From Labilithrix sp. (lineage in GTDB: Bacteria; Myxococcota_A; Polyangia; Polyangiales; Polyangiaceae): a stretch of DNA of 36,523 bases. Every line of letters starts with the position of its first letter. The stretch's first letter is position 1. Location of the stretch: the NCBI GenBank assembly GCA_019637105.1, contig JAHBWF010000074.1:1-36523 (forward strand), in the 5' to 3' direction. Shown in pieces: positions 25,221 to 33,309 of this stretch. A model generated the notes under the pieces. It saw nothing but the letters and a program-made list of their open reading frames with translations, had not been told where the DNA came from and searched no databases. The position numbers and the translations under genes are program-made.

Positions 25221-26504
25221 ATGACCATCACCGCACGCTCGATTCGTTCAGCCCAATCGCACCGCTTTCCGGCCCTCGGGAAGGGCGTCGTGGGCGCGGC
25301 CGCACTCGCGGGGGCACTGTTCGCGACCGCGTCGTCCGCCGAAGCCGCGGGGCTGAACGATCCGAGCTGCAAGCCCACGGCCGCGCGCCCCTACCCCGTG
25401 GTCGTGGTCCACGGTCAGGCCGGCAACTTCGAAGGGATGAGGGGCGTCACCGACGCGCTCGTCGGCGCCGGCTACTGCGTCTACGCCAGGAACTACGGCC
25501 ACGTCCCGGGCGGGGCGAACGGTCAGGATCACCTCTCCACGTCGGCCGGCCAGATCAGCGCCTTCGTCGATCAGGTCCTTTCGCAGACGAAAGCGGCGAA
25601 GGTCAACGTCGTCGGTCACTCCGCCGGCGTCGGCGTCCTCGACAACTACATCCAAAAGAAGGGCGGGGCGGCGAAGGTCCACCGAGCGGCGATGTTCGGG
25701 GGGCTCCACCATCCGTACGCTCACGTCGGCGTGGCGAAGTTCGCCGACGCCACGCTCTACCTGCCGAACATGATCGCCGCGGCGCGCAGAGTGGTGCCTG
25801 GCATCTCGACTTCGCTCGTCGTCAAGGTCGCCCTCGATCTCTACTCCGCCGCCGGCTCTCCGCTCGGCATGGTCGACCCCGCGCTCCGCGCGACGATGGA
25901 GTCGAACTTCACGAGCGACCTGTTCGATCCGGTCTACTGGCAAGACCTGCAGGGCGGACAGTCCGAGGATCCGCTCTCCTTCATCCGGTTCGGACAGAGC
26001 GAGCGCTCGAAGACCACCGACGACGCCGCTCCGAACGTCTGCTACACGAACATCGTCGCCGTCGCGGATCTGGTCACGGGCGCGACCGCGGGCTTCCAGG
26101 ACGAGGCGCCGAACGTCGACAACTTCCTCTTGCCGACGTCGATCACGACGAACGCGCACAACGACATGCTCGGGGACCCCATCGCGCTCGGGAAGATGCT
26201 CGTGAGCTTCGCGGCTCCATGCACCCCGGCGACGCCGAAGAAGACGATCGGCGCCAGCGTCGGCGGCGCGGCGGGCGAGCCGCCGCGCGCGGAGGACGAG
26301 GACGCGACGGGCGCCTTCGAGTCAGCCGTCGTCGACGAGCACATGAACGCGACCGGCGAGCGACAGAGCTCCCCCGTCGTCTTCGACGGCGGCTGCTCGA
26401 TGACGCAGCGGGCGCCCGGCGGCGCGGCGGGCGGCCTCCTCGCTCTCGGCCTCGCGATGATGACGTGGGCCGGCCGGCGCGCCTCTCGCGCGCCGCGCCG
26501 CTGA
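25221..26504 (+). CDS. Secreted lipase/esterase (alpha/beta hydrolase) with variant MYXO-CTERM tail
   Basis: A 427-residue exported hydrolase resembling class 2 lipases (EstA/LipA type). Signal peptide at 1-43 (AEA cleavage region). The oxyanion segment is VVVVHGQAG (60-67), the nucleophile elbow GHSAG puts Ser at 134, the acid is probably D283 (VAVADLVTG), and the base H313 (TTNAHND). A linker rich in Asp/Glu and Ala follows near 330-385. The C-terminus (about 395-427) has GGC, a hydrophobic helix and an Arg-rich end, like a MYXO-CTERM sorting signal but with one Cys and a longer stretch before the helix. Start is ATG at 25221; signal peptide fits. Substrate specificity unknown. Confidence 0.88.
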   Translation: MTITARSIRSAQSHRFPALGKGVVGAAALAGALFATASSAEAAGLNDPSCKPTAARPYPVVVVHGQAGNFEGMRGVTDALVGAGYCVYARNYGHVPGGANGQDHLSTSAGQISAFVDQVLSQTKAAKVNVVGHSAGVGVLDNYIQKKGGAAKVHRAAMFGGLHHPYAHVGVAKFADATLYLPNMIAAARRVVPGISTSLVVKVALDLYSAAGSPLGMVDPALRATMESNFTSDLFDPVYWQDLQGGQSEDPLSFIRFGQSERSKTTDDAAPNVCYTNIVAVADLVTGATAGFQDEAPNVDNFLLPTSITTNAHNDMLGDPIALGKMLVSFAAPCTPATPKKTIGASVGGAAGEPPRAEDEDATGAFESAVVDEHMNATGERQSSPVVFDGGCSMTQRAPGGAAGGLLALGLAMMTWAGRRASRAPRR

Positions 26505-26594
26505 GCTGGCGGTGACCGTCGCGGCGGGACGTCACGCGTTCGCGCGCCGTTCGCCTTTACCCCGCCGCCGGCGACGACGACGGGTGAGGTCGCG

Positions 26595-28022
26595 TCACGA
26601 CGCCTTGCGGCGGCGGCGCAGAACGGCGCCGAGCGCGAGACCGACCCCGCCGAGCGCCGCGTAGCCGGAGGACGACGGCGCCGTCCGGCAGCCGCAGCCG
26701 CTCGTGTCGCGCGGCTCGAAGCCGGAGTCGTCGTCGTCGTCGATCACGACGGACTCGCCTCCCGGCGTCGTCGGAGACGTCGGCTTCGCCGCCGGCTTGG
26801 TGCCGACGCCGGAGACCTTGATGATCTGCACCGGCTCGTTCGGATCGTTCGAGGTGACCGTGATCTCCGCCGACTGCGGCCCCTCCTTCGCGGGCGTGAA
26901 GGTCACGTCGAGGTCGAGCTTGTCCTTCGCCTTCATCGACTTGCTCGCCGCGACCTTGAACTGCGGGTCCGAGCTCTTCAGCGCGAGGACGGCGCCGAGC
27001 TCGCCCGTGTTCGTGATCTCGCCCTGCTTGGTGACCGGCTCGCCGATGACGGAGGAGCCGAGGTCGAGCGTGTCGAACGCCTTCACGTTCGGCAGCGGGA
27101 TGTGGAACGTCGCCGACGGGAAGACGACGTCGATCGGCGTCGCGCCGCTCTCGTAGGGCATGGCGACGCCCGCCGCGGCGATGTCCAGCGTGAGCGGCGC
27201 CGGCAGCGTGAACGACCCGATCTTGGTGATCGTGACGCTCGGCCGAACGAGCATGCTGCCGGAGTACGTGATCTTCCCCTTCACCTGCGCCTGGACGTCG
27301 AGGAAGTCGGCGTCCGTCGTCGGGATCGTCCACGAGAGGTTGTCCTTCGTGAGCGGGTCGCCGCCGGCGAGCACCACCTCGGTCGTCGAGTAGTTGAAGG
27401 TCGGTGAGGTCGTCGCGTTGAGGCCGAGGGTGCCCGTGAGGATCTCGTCGCCGATCGCCGGGATGGGGATGCTGAAGAGCTGGGCGTTGTTGAGCGCCGG
27501 CCCTTGCACGTTGACGATCCCGTAGGTCCCGAGCGCCCACGGGAAGAACGTGGTCGCGCCCTTGCCGACGTAGTTCCAGGCCGACCCCGGGACGTAGTCG
27601 ATCAGCGTCGCGGCGTCGTAGTCGTACGTCAACGTGAAGCCGAACGCGTTGATGAAGAGCGTCAGGTGCGGCGCGAGCGTGTGCTCGACCTTGAAGACGC
27701 CGTCCTCGGCCTTGTTGTCGACGAGCGCGAGCTGGATCGTCTTGTCGTCGGTCCACTCCGCCTCGACGGCGACGTTCTTCATCTCCACGGAGAGGAACGG
27801 CTTCGTGGGATCCGCGACGGGATCGAGGTTGGCGCTGACCTGGACCTGGAGGGTGGAGCCGCCGAGCTTGCCGCTCTTGGGGCCGACGATCGGGGTCCGC
27901 GTCCACCACGAGAGATCGTGGGTGCCGCGCGAGCGGTTGTTGTCGACCGCCGCGGCGTCGGCAGCGGAGGCGGTGAGCAACGAGGCTGCGACGACGAGCG
28001 CGGACCGGGTAACGAGACGCAT
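26595..28022 (-). CDS. Secreted choice-of-anchor-D-like protein with MYXO-CTERM sorting tag
   Basis: A 475-residue surface protein. The start ATG at 28022 is preferred: it is preceded by AGGGGAG at eight nt, and gives a signal peptide ending ADA-AAVD. The long N-terminal part (30-310) is beta-rich with no recognised domain. Residues about 325-425 form an ASH/choice-of-anchor-D-like immunoglobulin domain (LDLGSSVIGEPVTKQGEITNTG, LDVTFTPAKEG, VTSNDPNEPV). A Pro/Thr linker and a DDDDD run precede the tail, which has SGCGC, a hydrophobic helix and RRRRK. This is a standard MYXO-CTERM tag, cleaved by myxosortase. Convergent with the lipase. Function unknown. Confidence 0.9.
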   Translation of the reverse strand: MRLVTRSALVVAASLLTASAADAAAVDNNRSRGTHDLSWWTRTPIVGPKSGKLGGSTLQVQVSANLDPVADPTKPFLSVEMKNVAVEAEWTDDKTIQLALVDNKAEDGVFKVEHTLAPHLTLFINAFGFTLTYDYDAATLIDYVPGSAWNYVGKGATTFFPWALGTYGIVNVQGPALNNAQLFSIPIPAIGDEILTGTLGLNATTSPTFNYSTTEVVLAGGDPLTKDNLSWTIPTTDADFLDVQAQVKGKITYSGSMLVRPSVTITKIGSFTLPAPLTLDIAAAGVAMPYESGATPIDVVFPSATFHIPLPNVKAFDTLDLGSSVIGEPVTKQGEITNTGELGAVLALKSSDPQFKVAASKSMKAKDKLDLDVTFTPAKEGPQSAEITVTSNDPNEPVQIIKVSGVGTKPAAKPTSPTTPGGESVVIDDDDDSGFEPRDTSGCGCRTAPSSSGYAALGGVGLALGAVLRRRRKAS

Positions 28023-28224
28023 CGGTGGACTCCCCTGCATGGCCCGCGACCGCGGGCGCGTGAGGGCAATAGCCCGCGAGAGGCCGCGCGCGCGCCGAAA
28101 CTTCCAACTGAGACGCAATCGTGCTCGCGTATCCCGTTACGCACATTCAGGCCTCCGGGGAGCGGCCGCGACGGCGGGCCGGCCGGGAGAGGCGCGCCGC
28201 TGAAAACGTGGTAATCGAGGGCCC
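28023..28224. promoter_or_regulatory. Divergent region between surface-protein and FHA-sigma54 genes
   Basis: 202 bp. A GC-rich stem (GCCCGC/GCGGGC at 28042-28057) lies in the leader of the leftward gene. GAGG at about 28217 serves the rightward GTG start. No convincing promoter hexamers or sigma-54 element were seen. Confidence 0.35.
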
Positions 28225-29562
28225 GTGAAGCGCGTCCTGATGGTCCTCGCGCCCGGCGGCGTCCAGCACCGCACGCTGCCGGACCGCGGCTCGCTGGTCG
28301 TCGGGCGGAGCGACGAGTGCGACGTGACCGTCGACGACGCCTCGGTGTCGCGCCGCCACGCCCGGATCGACGTCGCCGGCGAGCGCATCACGATCGAGGA
28401 CCTCGGGAGCGCCAACGGCACCCGGCTCCGTCGGAGGAAGAGCGCCGTCGAGACCGCGGAGGTCACCGAGGTGCGGCTCGAGCGCGGCGCCGCCGCGGAG
28501 CTGGCGCTCGACGAGCCCGTCCTGCTCGGCTCGGTCACCGTCCTCGTGCGCGCGGAGCCCGAGGACGTCGAGCCCGCTCCCGCGAGCGCCCACGTCGACG
28601 GCGTCGTCATCGCCGCGCCCGAGACGAAGCGCGTCTTCGATCTCGCCGAGCGCATCGCGAAGGGCCCCTTGAACGTCCTTTTGACCGGCGAGACGGGCGT
28701 CGGCAAGGAGGTCGTCGCGGCGTTCATCCATCGCCGGTCGCCCCGCGCGCACGGGCCGCTCGTGGAGGTGAACTGCGCGGCGCTCACCGAGACCCTCGCC
28801 GAGAGCGAGCTGTTCGGTCACGTGAAGGGCGCGTTCACGGGCGCCGCCGCGGCGAAGGAGGGCTTCTTCGAGGCCGCCGACGGCGGCACGCTCTTCCTCG
28901 ACGAGATCGGCGAGCTCGCGCCGGCGCTGCAGGCCAAGCTCCTGCGCGTCCTCGAGACGAAGAAGGTGCTCCGCGTGGGCGCGACCACCCCCGTCGCGGT
29001 CGACGTCCGCGTCATCGCGGCGACGCACCGCGACCTCGTCTCCGAGGTGAAGCGCGGGGCGTTCCGCCAGGACCTCTATTTCCGCCTGAACGGGATGACC
29101 GTGGTCGTCCCGCCGCTCCGCGAGCGGAGGGGCGACGTGCGCGAGCTCGCGCAGCTCTTCGCGGCGCGGACGGCCAGGATCATGGGCCTCGGCGAGCCTT
29201 CGCTCGAGCCGGCGGCCGTCGCGCGGCTCGAGGCGCACGGCTGGCCGGGCAACGTGCGTGAGCTCCGCAACGTCGTCGATCGCGCGGTGACGCTGGCGGG
29301 CGGCGACGCCCTCGGCGTCGAACACCTCGTCTTCGACGAGAGCGCGCTCGACGCGGGGGACAAGGGCCCCGTGGCGGAGGGCGGCGGCAACCTGCGAACG
29401 GACCTCGCCGCGGAGGAGAAGCGTCGGATCCTCGCCGCCCTGGCGAGCTGCGACAACAACCAGACGCGCGCCGCGGAGCTCCTCTCGATGCCGCGTCGTA
29501 CGCTCGTCGCGCGCCTCCAGGAGTACGGGTTGACGAAGCCGCGCCGCAAGCCCGAGGGCTGA
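28225..29562 (+). CDS. FHA-domain sigma-54 activator (enhancer-binding protein), second copy
   Basis: A 445-residue regulator. The FHA domain (about 5-110) has all key residues ([19 protein letters not shown], the [10 protein letters not shown] stretch), unlike the degenerate first copy. The AAA+ domain carries [26 protein letters not shown] and [11 protein letters not shown]-terminal Fis helix-turn-helix closes it ([25 protein letters not shown]). Start is GTG at 28225 with GAGG four nt upstream and the FHA strand beginning at once. Expected to activate RpoN promoters after phospho-Thr binding. Monocistronic, ending 15 bp from the converging SUMF1-like gene. Confidence 0.94.
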   Translation: MKRVLMVLAPGGVQHRTLPDRGSLVVGRSDECDVTVDDASVSRRHARIDVAGERITIEDLGSANGTRLRRRKSAVETAEVTEVRLERGAAAELALDEPVLLGSVTVLVRAEPEDVEPAPASAHVDGVVIAAPETKRVFDLAERIAKGPLNVLLTGETGVGKEVVAAFIHRRSPRAHGPLVEVNCAALTETLAESELFGHVKGAFTGAAAAKEGFFEAADGGTLFLDEIGELAPALQAKLLRVLETKKVLRVGATTPVAVDVRVIAATHRDLVSEVKRGAFRQDLYFRLNGMTVVVPPLRERRGDVRELAQLFAARTARIMGLGEPSLEPAAVARLEAHGWPGNVRELRNVVDRAVTLAGGDALGVEHLVFDESALDAGDKGPVAEGGGNLRTDLAAEEKRRILAALASCDNNQTRAAELLSMPRRTLVARLQEYGLTKPRRKPEG

Positions 29563-29577
29563 CGGGCGAAGGCCGCC

Positions 29578-31020
29578 TCAACGCGCGGCGCGAGCGCAGC
29601 GGAAGCCGACGGAGCTCGCTCCGTCGACCGTCGTGGCGACGCGGAACCGAGCGCTCGCCGTCCACGCCTCGAACGCCCACGCGCCGCCGCGGAGCACGGC
29701 GTCCCCACCGACGCGGCACACCGGATCGACGAGGAGAGGGCGACCGCTCCAGCACGCGCCGCCCAAGGGGCCGAACGCGTCGTCGACCCACTCGGCGAGG
29801 TTGCCTCCGAGGTTCATGATCCCGGCGGGCGAGACCGTGACGTCCGCGGGCGAGCCGCCGCGCGCCGGCCCGAAGGGGAGCGTGCGCTCGTCGGTCGAGC
29901 GACACTCGATCGTGACGTCCCCGTCGTCGAGCTCGAACGGCAGCGCCCCGCGCGCGACGACGGCGCGCGCGCAGATGTCCTCCTCGTCGCCCCAGGGATA
30001 GCGGGTGCCGCGCGCGCCGTTGCCGGCGACGTACGCGAGCTCGGCGTCGGTCGGCAGCCGCTTGCCGTCCGCGGCGCAGAGCTCCCGCGCGAGCTCGCGA
30101 TCGACGCAGTTGAGCGCGAGCTCGTCGCCGCGGGCGTCGGCGTCGCCGAGGAAGGCGCAGACCGACTCGGGCGAGCGCCCCGAACCGCGGAGGGTCGGGC
30201 GCCCCGCGATCGCCCCGCTCGCGAACAGCGCGCGCGCGCGCCCGACGGTCATCTCGTCACGATCGAGGAAGAACGACGAGAGGCGCACGAGCTGGTCCTC
30301 GTCGCCCTCCTCGCGCTCGAAGGCGCCGAAGAAGAAGAGCCCGCCGTCGACGCAGACCATCTCGGGCGGCGCGGCCGACGCGCAGGGCGGCGACGAGGCC
30401 TCGCTCCACGAGCCGGGGACGACCGCCGGGTCGCCGGCGCCCGCCGCGGCCTCCGCGACCGGCGCGAGCTCCCCCGTCGCCGGCGCGCAGCTCTCGTCGA
30501 GCGTCGACGGGACCCCGACGCAGCGCATCCGGAGCTCGATCGCGACCGGACCGGGCTCGGGCGGGAGGGCGGCGCGGGCGTCTATGGTCGTCGCGAGATC
30601 GGGCGTCCCCTCGGGGCCGAGCTTGCGGGCCCGGTGCAAGCGCGCGCGCACGTGGAACGGCGGCGCGCTCGCGGCGACGCCGAACGAGATCGGCCACGCG
30701 TCGGGGCGACTCGCGTCGAGGATGCGCCGGCACGACGCGCACGCGAGCGCGCCGTCGGCGCGCGTGACCTCGACGAGCACGCGATCCGCGACCAGCGGCA
30801 GCGGGGCGTCCGTGCGGAGCGTCACGAGCCACTGCGGGCGCACGGGCGCGTCCCCGGCGCACGACAGGCCCGCCGCGGCGAGCATCGCCCCGACGGCGAC
30901 GCCGGCCGTGAGCTCGCGCGCGGCGTCGCGGTCCCGAGGACGAGGCTTCAACGCCGAGCAGCGTACACCAGGTCCTCGAGCCCTCTCCTCGCCCCCACGC
31001 CAGCCGCTGCGCGCCTTCAC
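29578..31020 (-). CDS. SUMF1/FGE-fold lipoprotein A, lacks catalytic cysteines
   Basis: A 480-residue predicted lipoprotein from the ATG at 31020; a TTG at 30951 would give a more usual signal. The lipobox GLSC places Cys54 just before the APVRPQ segment shared with paralogue B. Residues about 55-215 are a beta-rich domain also shared with B. Residues 225-478 match the formylglycine-generating enzyme/SUMF1 fold (PF03781): VCVDGGLFFFG, FFLDRDEMTVG, NCVDRELARELC, KRLPTDAELAYVA, NLGGNLAEWVDD, VLRGGAWAF and GFRC. True FGE has RGGSxLCxxxYC; here Phe and Ala/Ser replace both cysteines, so copper-dependent formylglycine formation is unlikely. Probably a surface binding or scaffolding module. Convergent with the FHA-sigma54 gene. 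Confidence 0.82.
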   Translation of the reverse strand: MKARSGWRGGEERARGPGVRCSALKPRPRDRDAARELTAGVAVGAMLAAAGLSCAGDAPVRPQWLVTLRTDAPLPLVADRVLVEVTRADGALACASCRRILDASRPDAWPISFGVAASAPPFHVRARLHRARKLGPEGTPDLATTIDARAALPPEPGPVAIELRMRCVGVPSTLDESCAPATGELAPVAEAAAGAGDPAVVPGSWSEASSPPCASAAPPEMVCVDGGLFFFGAFEREEGDEDQLVRLSSFFLDRDEMTVGRARALFASGAIAGRPTLRGSGRSPESVCAFLGDADARGDELALNCVDRELARELCAADGKRLPTDAELAYVAGNGARGTRYPWGDEEDICARAVVARGALPFELDDGDVTIECRSTDERTLPFGPARGGSPADVTVSPAGIMNLGGNLAEWVDDAFGPLGGACWSGRPLLVDPVCRVGGDAVLRGGAWAFEAWTASARFRVATTVDGASSVGFRCARAAR

Positions 31021-31155
31021 GACGAAGCCGTGCGCCGTCGGGCGTCGTGACGACAGCTCCTCGCCGCGAGCGCGACGCTCCGCGGATCGGACGCCCGCGG
31101 GCGCGTGCGCGATCGATCCGAGGCGTTAGGGACCTGCCGAAGACGACTCTCCGCC

Positions 31156-31176
31156 GGAGAACCACACCGGTTCTCC
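31156..31176. repeat. Perfect 8-bp inverted repeat GGAGAACC-N5-GGTTCTCC
   Basis: Exact arms around ACACC, in the 265-bp divergent region between lipoprotein A and the Cys-rich gene. It ends 2 bp before the -24 part of the sigma-54-like element. Could be an operator or a leader hairpin for the leftward gene. Confidence 0.6.
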
Positions 31177-31178
31177 AA

Positions 31179-31194
31179 CGGTACGACTATTGCT
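31179..31194 (+). promoter_or_regulatory. Candidate sigma-54 promoter of the Cys-rich lipoprotein operon
   Basis: CGGTACG-N4-TTGCT against TGGCACG-N4-TTGCW: the -12 part is perfect and two bases of the -24 part differ. GG and GC are ten nt apart. The transcript would begin near 31205, about 80 nt before the ATG at 31286. Best of the three such candidates here. Confidence 0.5.
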
Positions 31195-31285
31195 TGAGCT
31201 GGCGCGCCGCTCCGACGGCCGTAGGCTGCGAGGCTCATCGCCCGGAGCGCCCTCCGATCCGAGCCCTCGCGGCGATCCCCTTCTC

Positions 31286-32407
31286 ATGAACGTACGTCCG
31301 ACGCTCCGCGCCATCCCCCTCGTCTTCGCGGGGCTCGCGTCGATCGTGTTGGAGGCCTCGTGCGCCCGATCGGAGGAGGATCGGCCGTACGCGACCTGGG
31401 CGTTCGGGACCGAAGGGGCCGTCCGCGACGTCTGCGTCCAGACCGAGTGCCCGGCGCCCTTCGCGACGTGCGAGGGCGAGCGCGGTCTCTGCACCGTGGA
31501 CCTGAGGAGCGACGTCGACCACTGCGGCTCCTGCGGCGCGCGCTGCCCGCGAACCAACTCGCGAACGCCGTGGAGCTTCGTCTGCAGCGAGGGCCTCTGC
31601 CGGCTCGCCTGCGACCCGCACTACGCCGACTGCAACGGGCGGGTCGACGACGGCTGCGAGACGTCCACCTGGGAGGATCCCGCCAACTGCGGCGGGTGCG
31701 GGAACGCGTGCGACGAAGGCGTCCTCTGCTGGAGGGGAGCCTGCGGCTGCCCCAACGGGTTCACGCGGTGCGGCGACGACTGCGTGAGGCTCGACGCGGA
31801 CAACGAGAACTGCGGAGCGTGCGGCTCGGTGTGCGAGGCCCCCGAGAGCGACGCCGACCCGCGCTGGACGTGCGGCCCCGGCGTCGAGCCCAACCACACC
31901 GCCTGGACGTGCGCCAGCGCTTCGTGCTCCCTGCAGTGCAAGCAACCCTACGCCGACTGCAACCAGGACTTCTGCGGCGACGGCTGCGAGGTCGACCTCG
32001 GCAAGGACCCCGCGAACTGCGGCGCGTGCGGGAACGCGTGCGCCCCCGGCCAGCGCTGCGAGAGCGGCGCGTGCACGTGCCCTCCGGGCACCACGCGGTG
32101 CGCAGGCGCCTGCGTCGACCTGTCCACGGACCCCGCGCACTGCGGCGAGTGCGGCGCCTCCTGCCCCGGCTCGACGAGCGCGCGCGCGAACGGCGGGCCC
32201 CTCTGCGAGGACGGCCGCTGCAGCTACGTCTGCTCCCCGGGGTTCGCGGACTGCGACGACGACCTCGACGACGGCTGCGAGGCGAACCTCCTCCAGAGCC
32301 AGCGTCACTGCGGGAGCTGCGGGAACCGATGCGACGTCGCCGGCGGGCAGCCGTGCGTCGCGGGCACCTGCTTGACCAAACCATGCGACGAGCCGGTGGT
32401 GCGATGA
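31286..32407 (+). CDS. Cys-rich repeat lipoprotein (EGF-like/disulfide knots)
   Basis: A 373-residue exported protein with about 53 cysteines. The start is ATG at 31286, giving a signal segment (LRAIPLVFAGLASIVLEASC) with a weak lipobox. The body repeats the myxobacterial motif ADC(N/D)-DGCE-NCGxCGNxC three times (about residues 112, 225 and 317). Smaller CGxCGxxC units lie between (DHCGSCGARC, ENCGACGSVC, AHCGECGASC). These knots are common in myxobacterial surface lipoproteins, probably rigid disulfide rods for adhesion or coating. The stop overlaps the next start (ATGA). No SD is evident. Function unknown. Confidence 0.85.
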   Translation: MNVRPTLRAIPLVFAGLASIVLEASCARSEEDRPYATWAFGTEGAVRDVCVQTECPAPFATCEGERGLCTVDLRSDVDHCGSCGARCPRTNSRTPWSFVCSEGLCRLACDPHYADCNGRVDDGCETSTWEDPANCGGCGNACDEGVLCWRGACGCPNGFTRCGDDCVRLDADNENCGACGSVCEAPESDADPRWTCGPGVEPNHTAWTCASASCSLQCKQPYADCNQDFCGDGCEVDLGKDPANCGACGNACAPGQRCESGACTCPPGTTRCAGACVDLSTDPAHCGECGASCPGSTSARANGGPLCEDGRCSYVCSPGFADCDDDLDDGCEANLLQSQRHCGSCGNRCDVAGGQPCVAGTCLTKPCDEPVVR

Positions 32408-33294
32408 CGAGGACTGGACCGAAGCGACGACGACGCGCGCCCGGGCTCGCAGGGGCCCTCGCGCTCGCGACGCTCCTCTCGAGCTGCGCGCGCGGCGAGG
32501 AGAGAGCGCGCGCCCTCGCGGGAGAGGAGACGGAGGACGCCGCGCCCCCCCGCGGGACGTTCGACGACGCGAGCGCGCCGCTCGTCGAGGCCCCCGAGTG
32601 CGCCGAGGAGACGGCGCAGATCTTCGTCGTCGCGACGGACAAGGGCTTCTACCGGTTCGACCCGCAGGACCTCGCGTTCGTCCGCGTCGGCACGCTCGGG
32701 TGCCCGACGACGGCCGGGACGTTCTCGATGGCGATCGACCGGCGCGGTACGGCGTGGGTCGAGTACACCGACGGCCGGATCTACGCCGTCGACACGCGCG
32801 ACGCGACGTGCAAGCCCACCGCGTTCCGGCCGGGGCAGACCGGGTTCGATCTCTTCGGGATGGGCTTCGCGCTGAACGGCGACGATCCGAAGGGCGGCGA
32901 GACGCTCTTCGTCGCCGGCAACGGCCTCGCCTCGCTCGACACGAAGTCGTTCGACCTGACGTTCCTCGGCTCGTTGACGCTCGGTCGCTCGGAGCTCACG
33001 TCGATCGGCAGCCGGCTCTACGCCTTCAGCGTGGACTCGGGCGTCGTCGCGCGCCTGAACAAGCAGACCGGCGCGACGGAGGCCACGCATCGAACGTCGG
33101 CGATCGCGCCCTCGGGCGCGTTCGCGTTCGCCCACTGGGGCGGCTCGTTCTGGCTCTTCACCGGGCAGACCCGGTCGCGCGTGACGACGTACTCGCCGGA
33201 CACCGACGAGTCCGCGGACGTCGTCGCCGACACCGGCATGCTCATCGTCGGCGCCGGCTCGTCGACCTGCGCGCCGCTCACGCCGCCGAAGTAG
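32404..33294 (+). CDS. Beta-propeller-like lipoprotein coupled to the Cys-rich gene
   Basis: A 296-residue protein with lipobox LLSSC (Cys28). The mature part has repeating beta blades: IFVVATDKGFYRFDPQDL, FSMAIDRRGTAWVEYTDGRIYAVDT, TLFVAGNGLASLDTKSF, SRLYAFSVDSGVVARLN and GGSFWLFTGQTRSRVTTYSP. This is a pattern common in Polyangiales lipoproteins of unknown function. Its ATG overlaps the upstream stop, so the two are co-translated and may act as partners. Three or four cysteines in the mature part are probably paired. Confidence 0.8.
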   Translation: MTRTGPKRRRRAPGLAGALALATLLSSCARGEERARALAGEETEDAAPPRGTFDDASAPLVEAPECAEETAQIFVVATDKGFYRFDPQDLAFVRVGTLGCPTTAGTFSMAIDRRGTAWVEYTDGRIYAVDTRDATCKPTAFRPGQTGFDLFGMGFALNGDDPKGGETLFVAGNGLASLDTKSFDLTFLGSLTLGRSELTSIGSRLYAFSVDSGVVARLNKQTGATEATHRTSAIAPSGAFAFAHWGGSFWLFTGQTRSRVTTYSPDTDESADVVADTGMLIVGAGSSTCAPLTPPK

Positions 33295-33309
33295 CCCGGG
33301 TCGCGGGCC

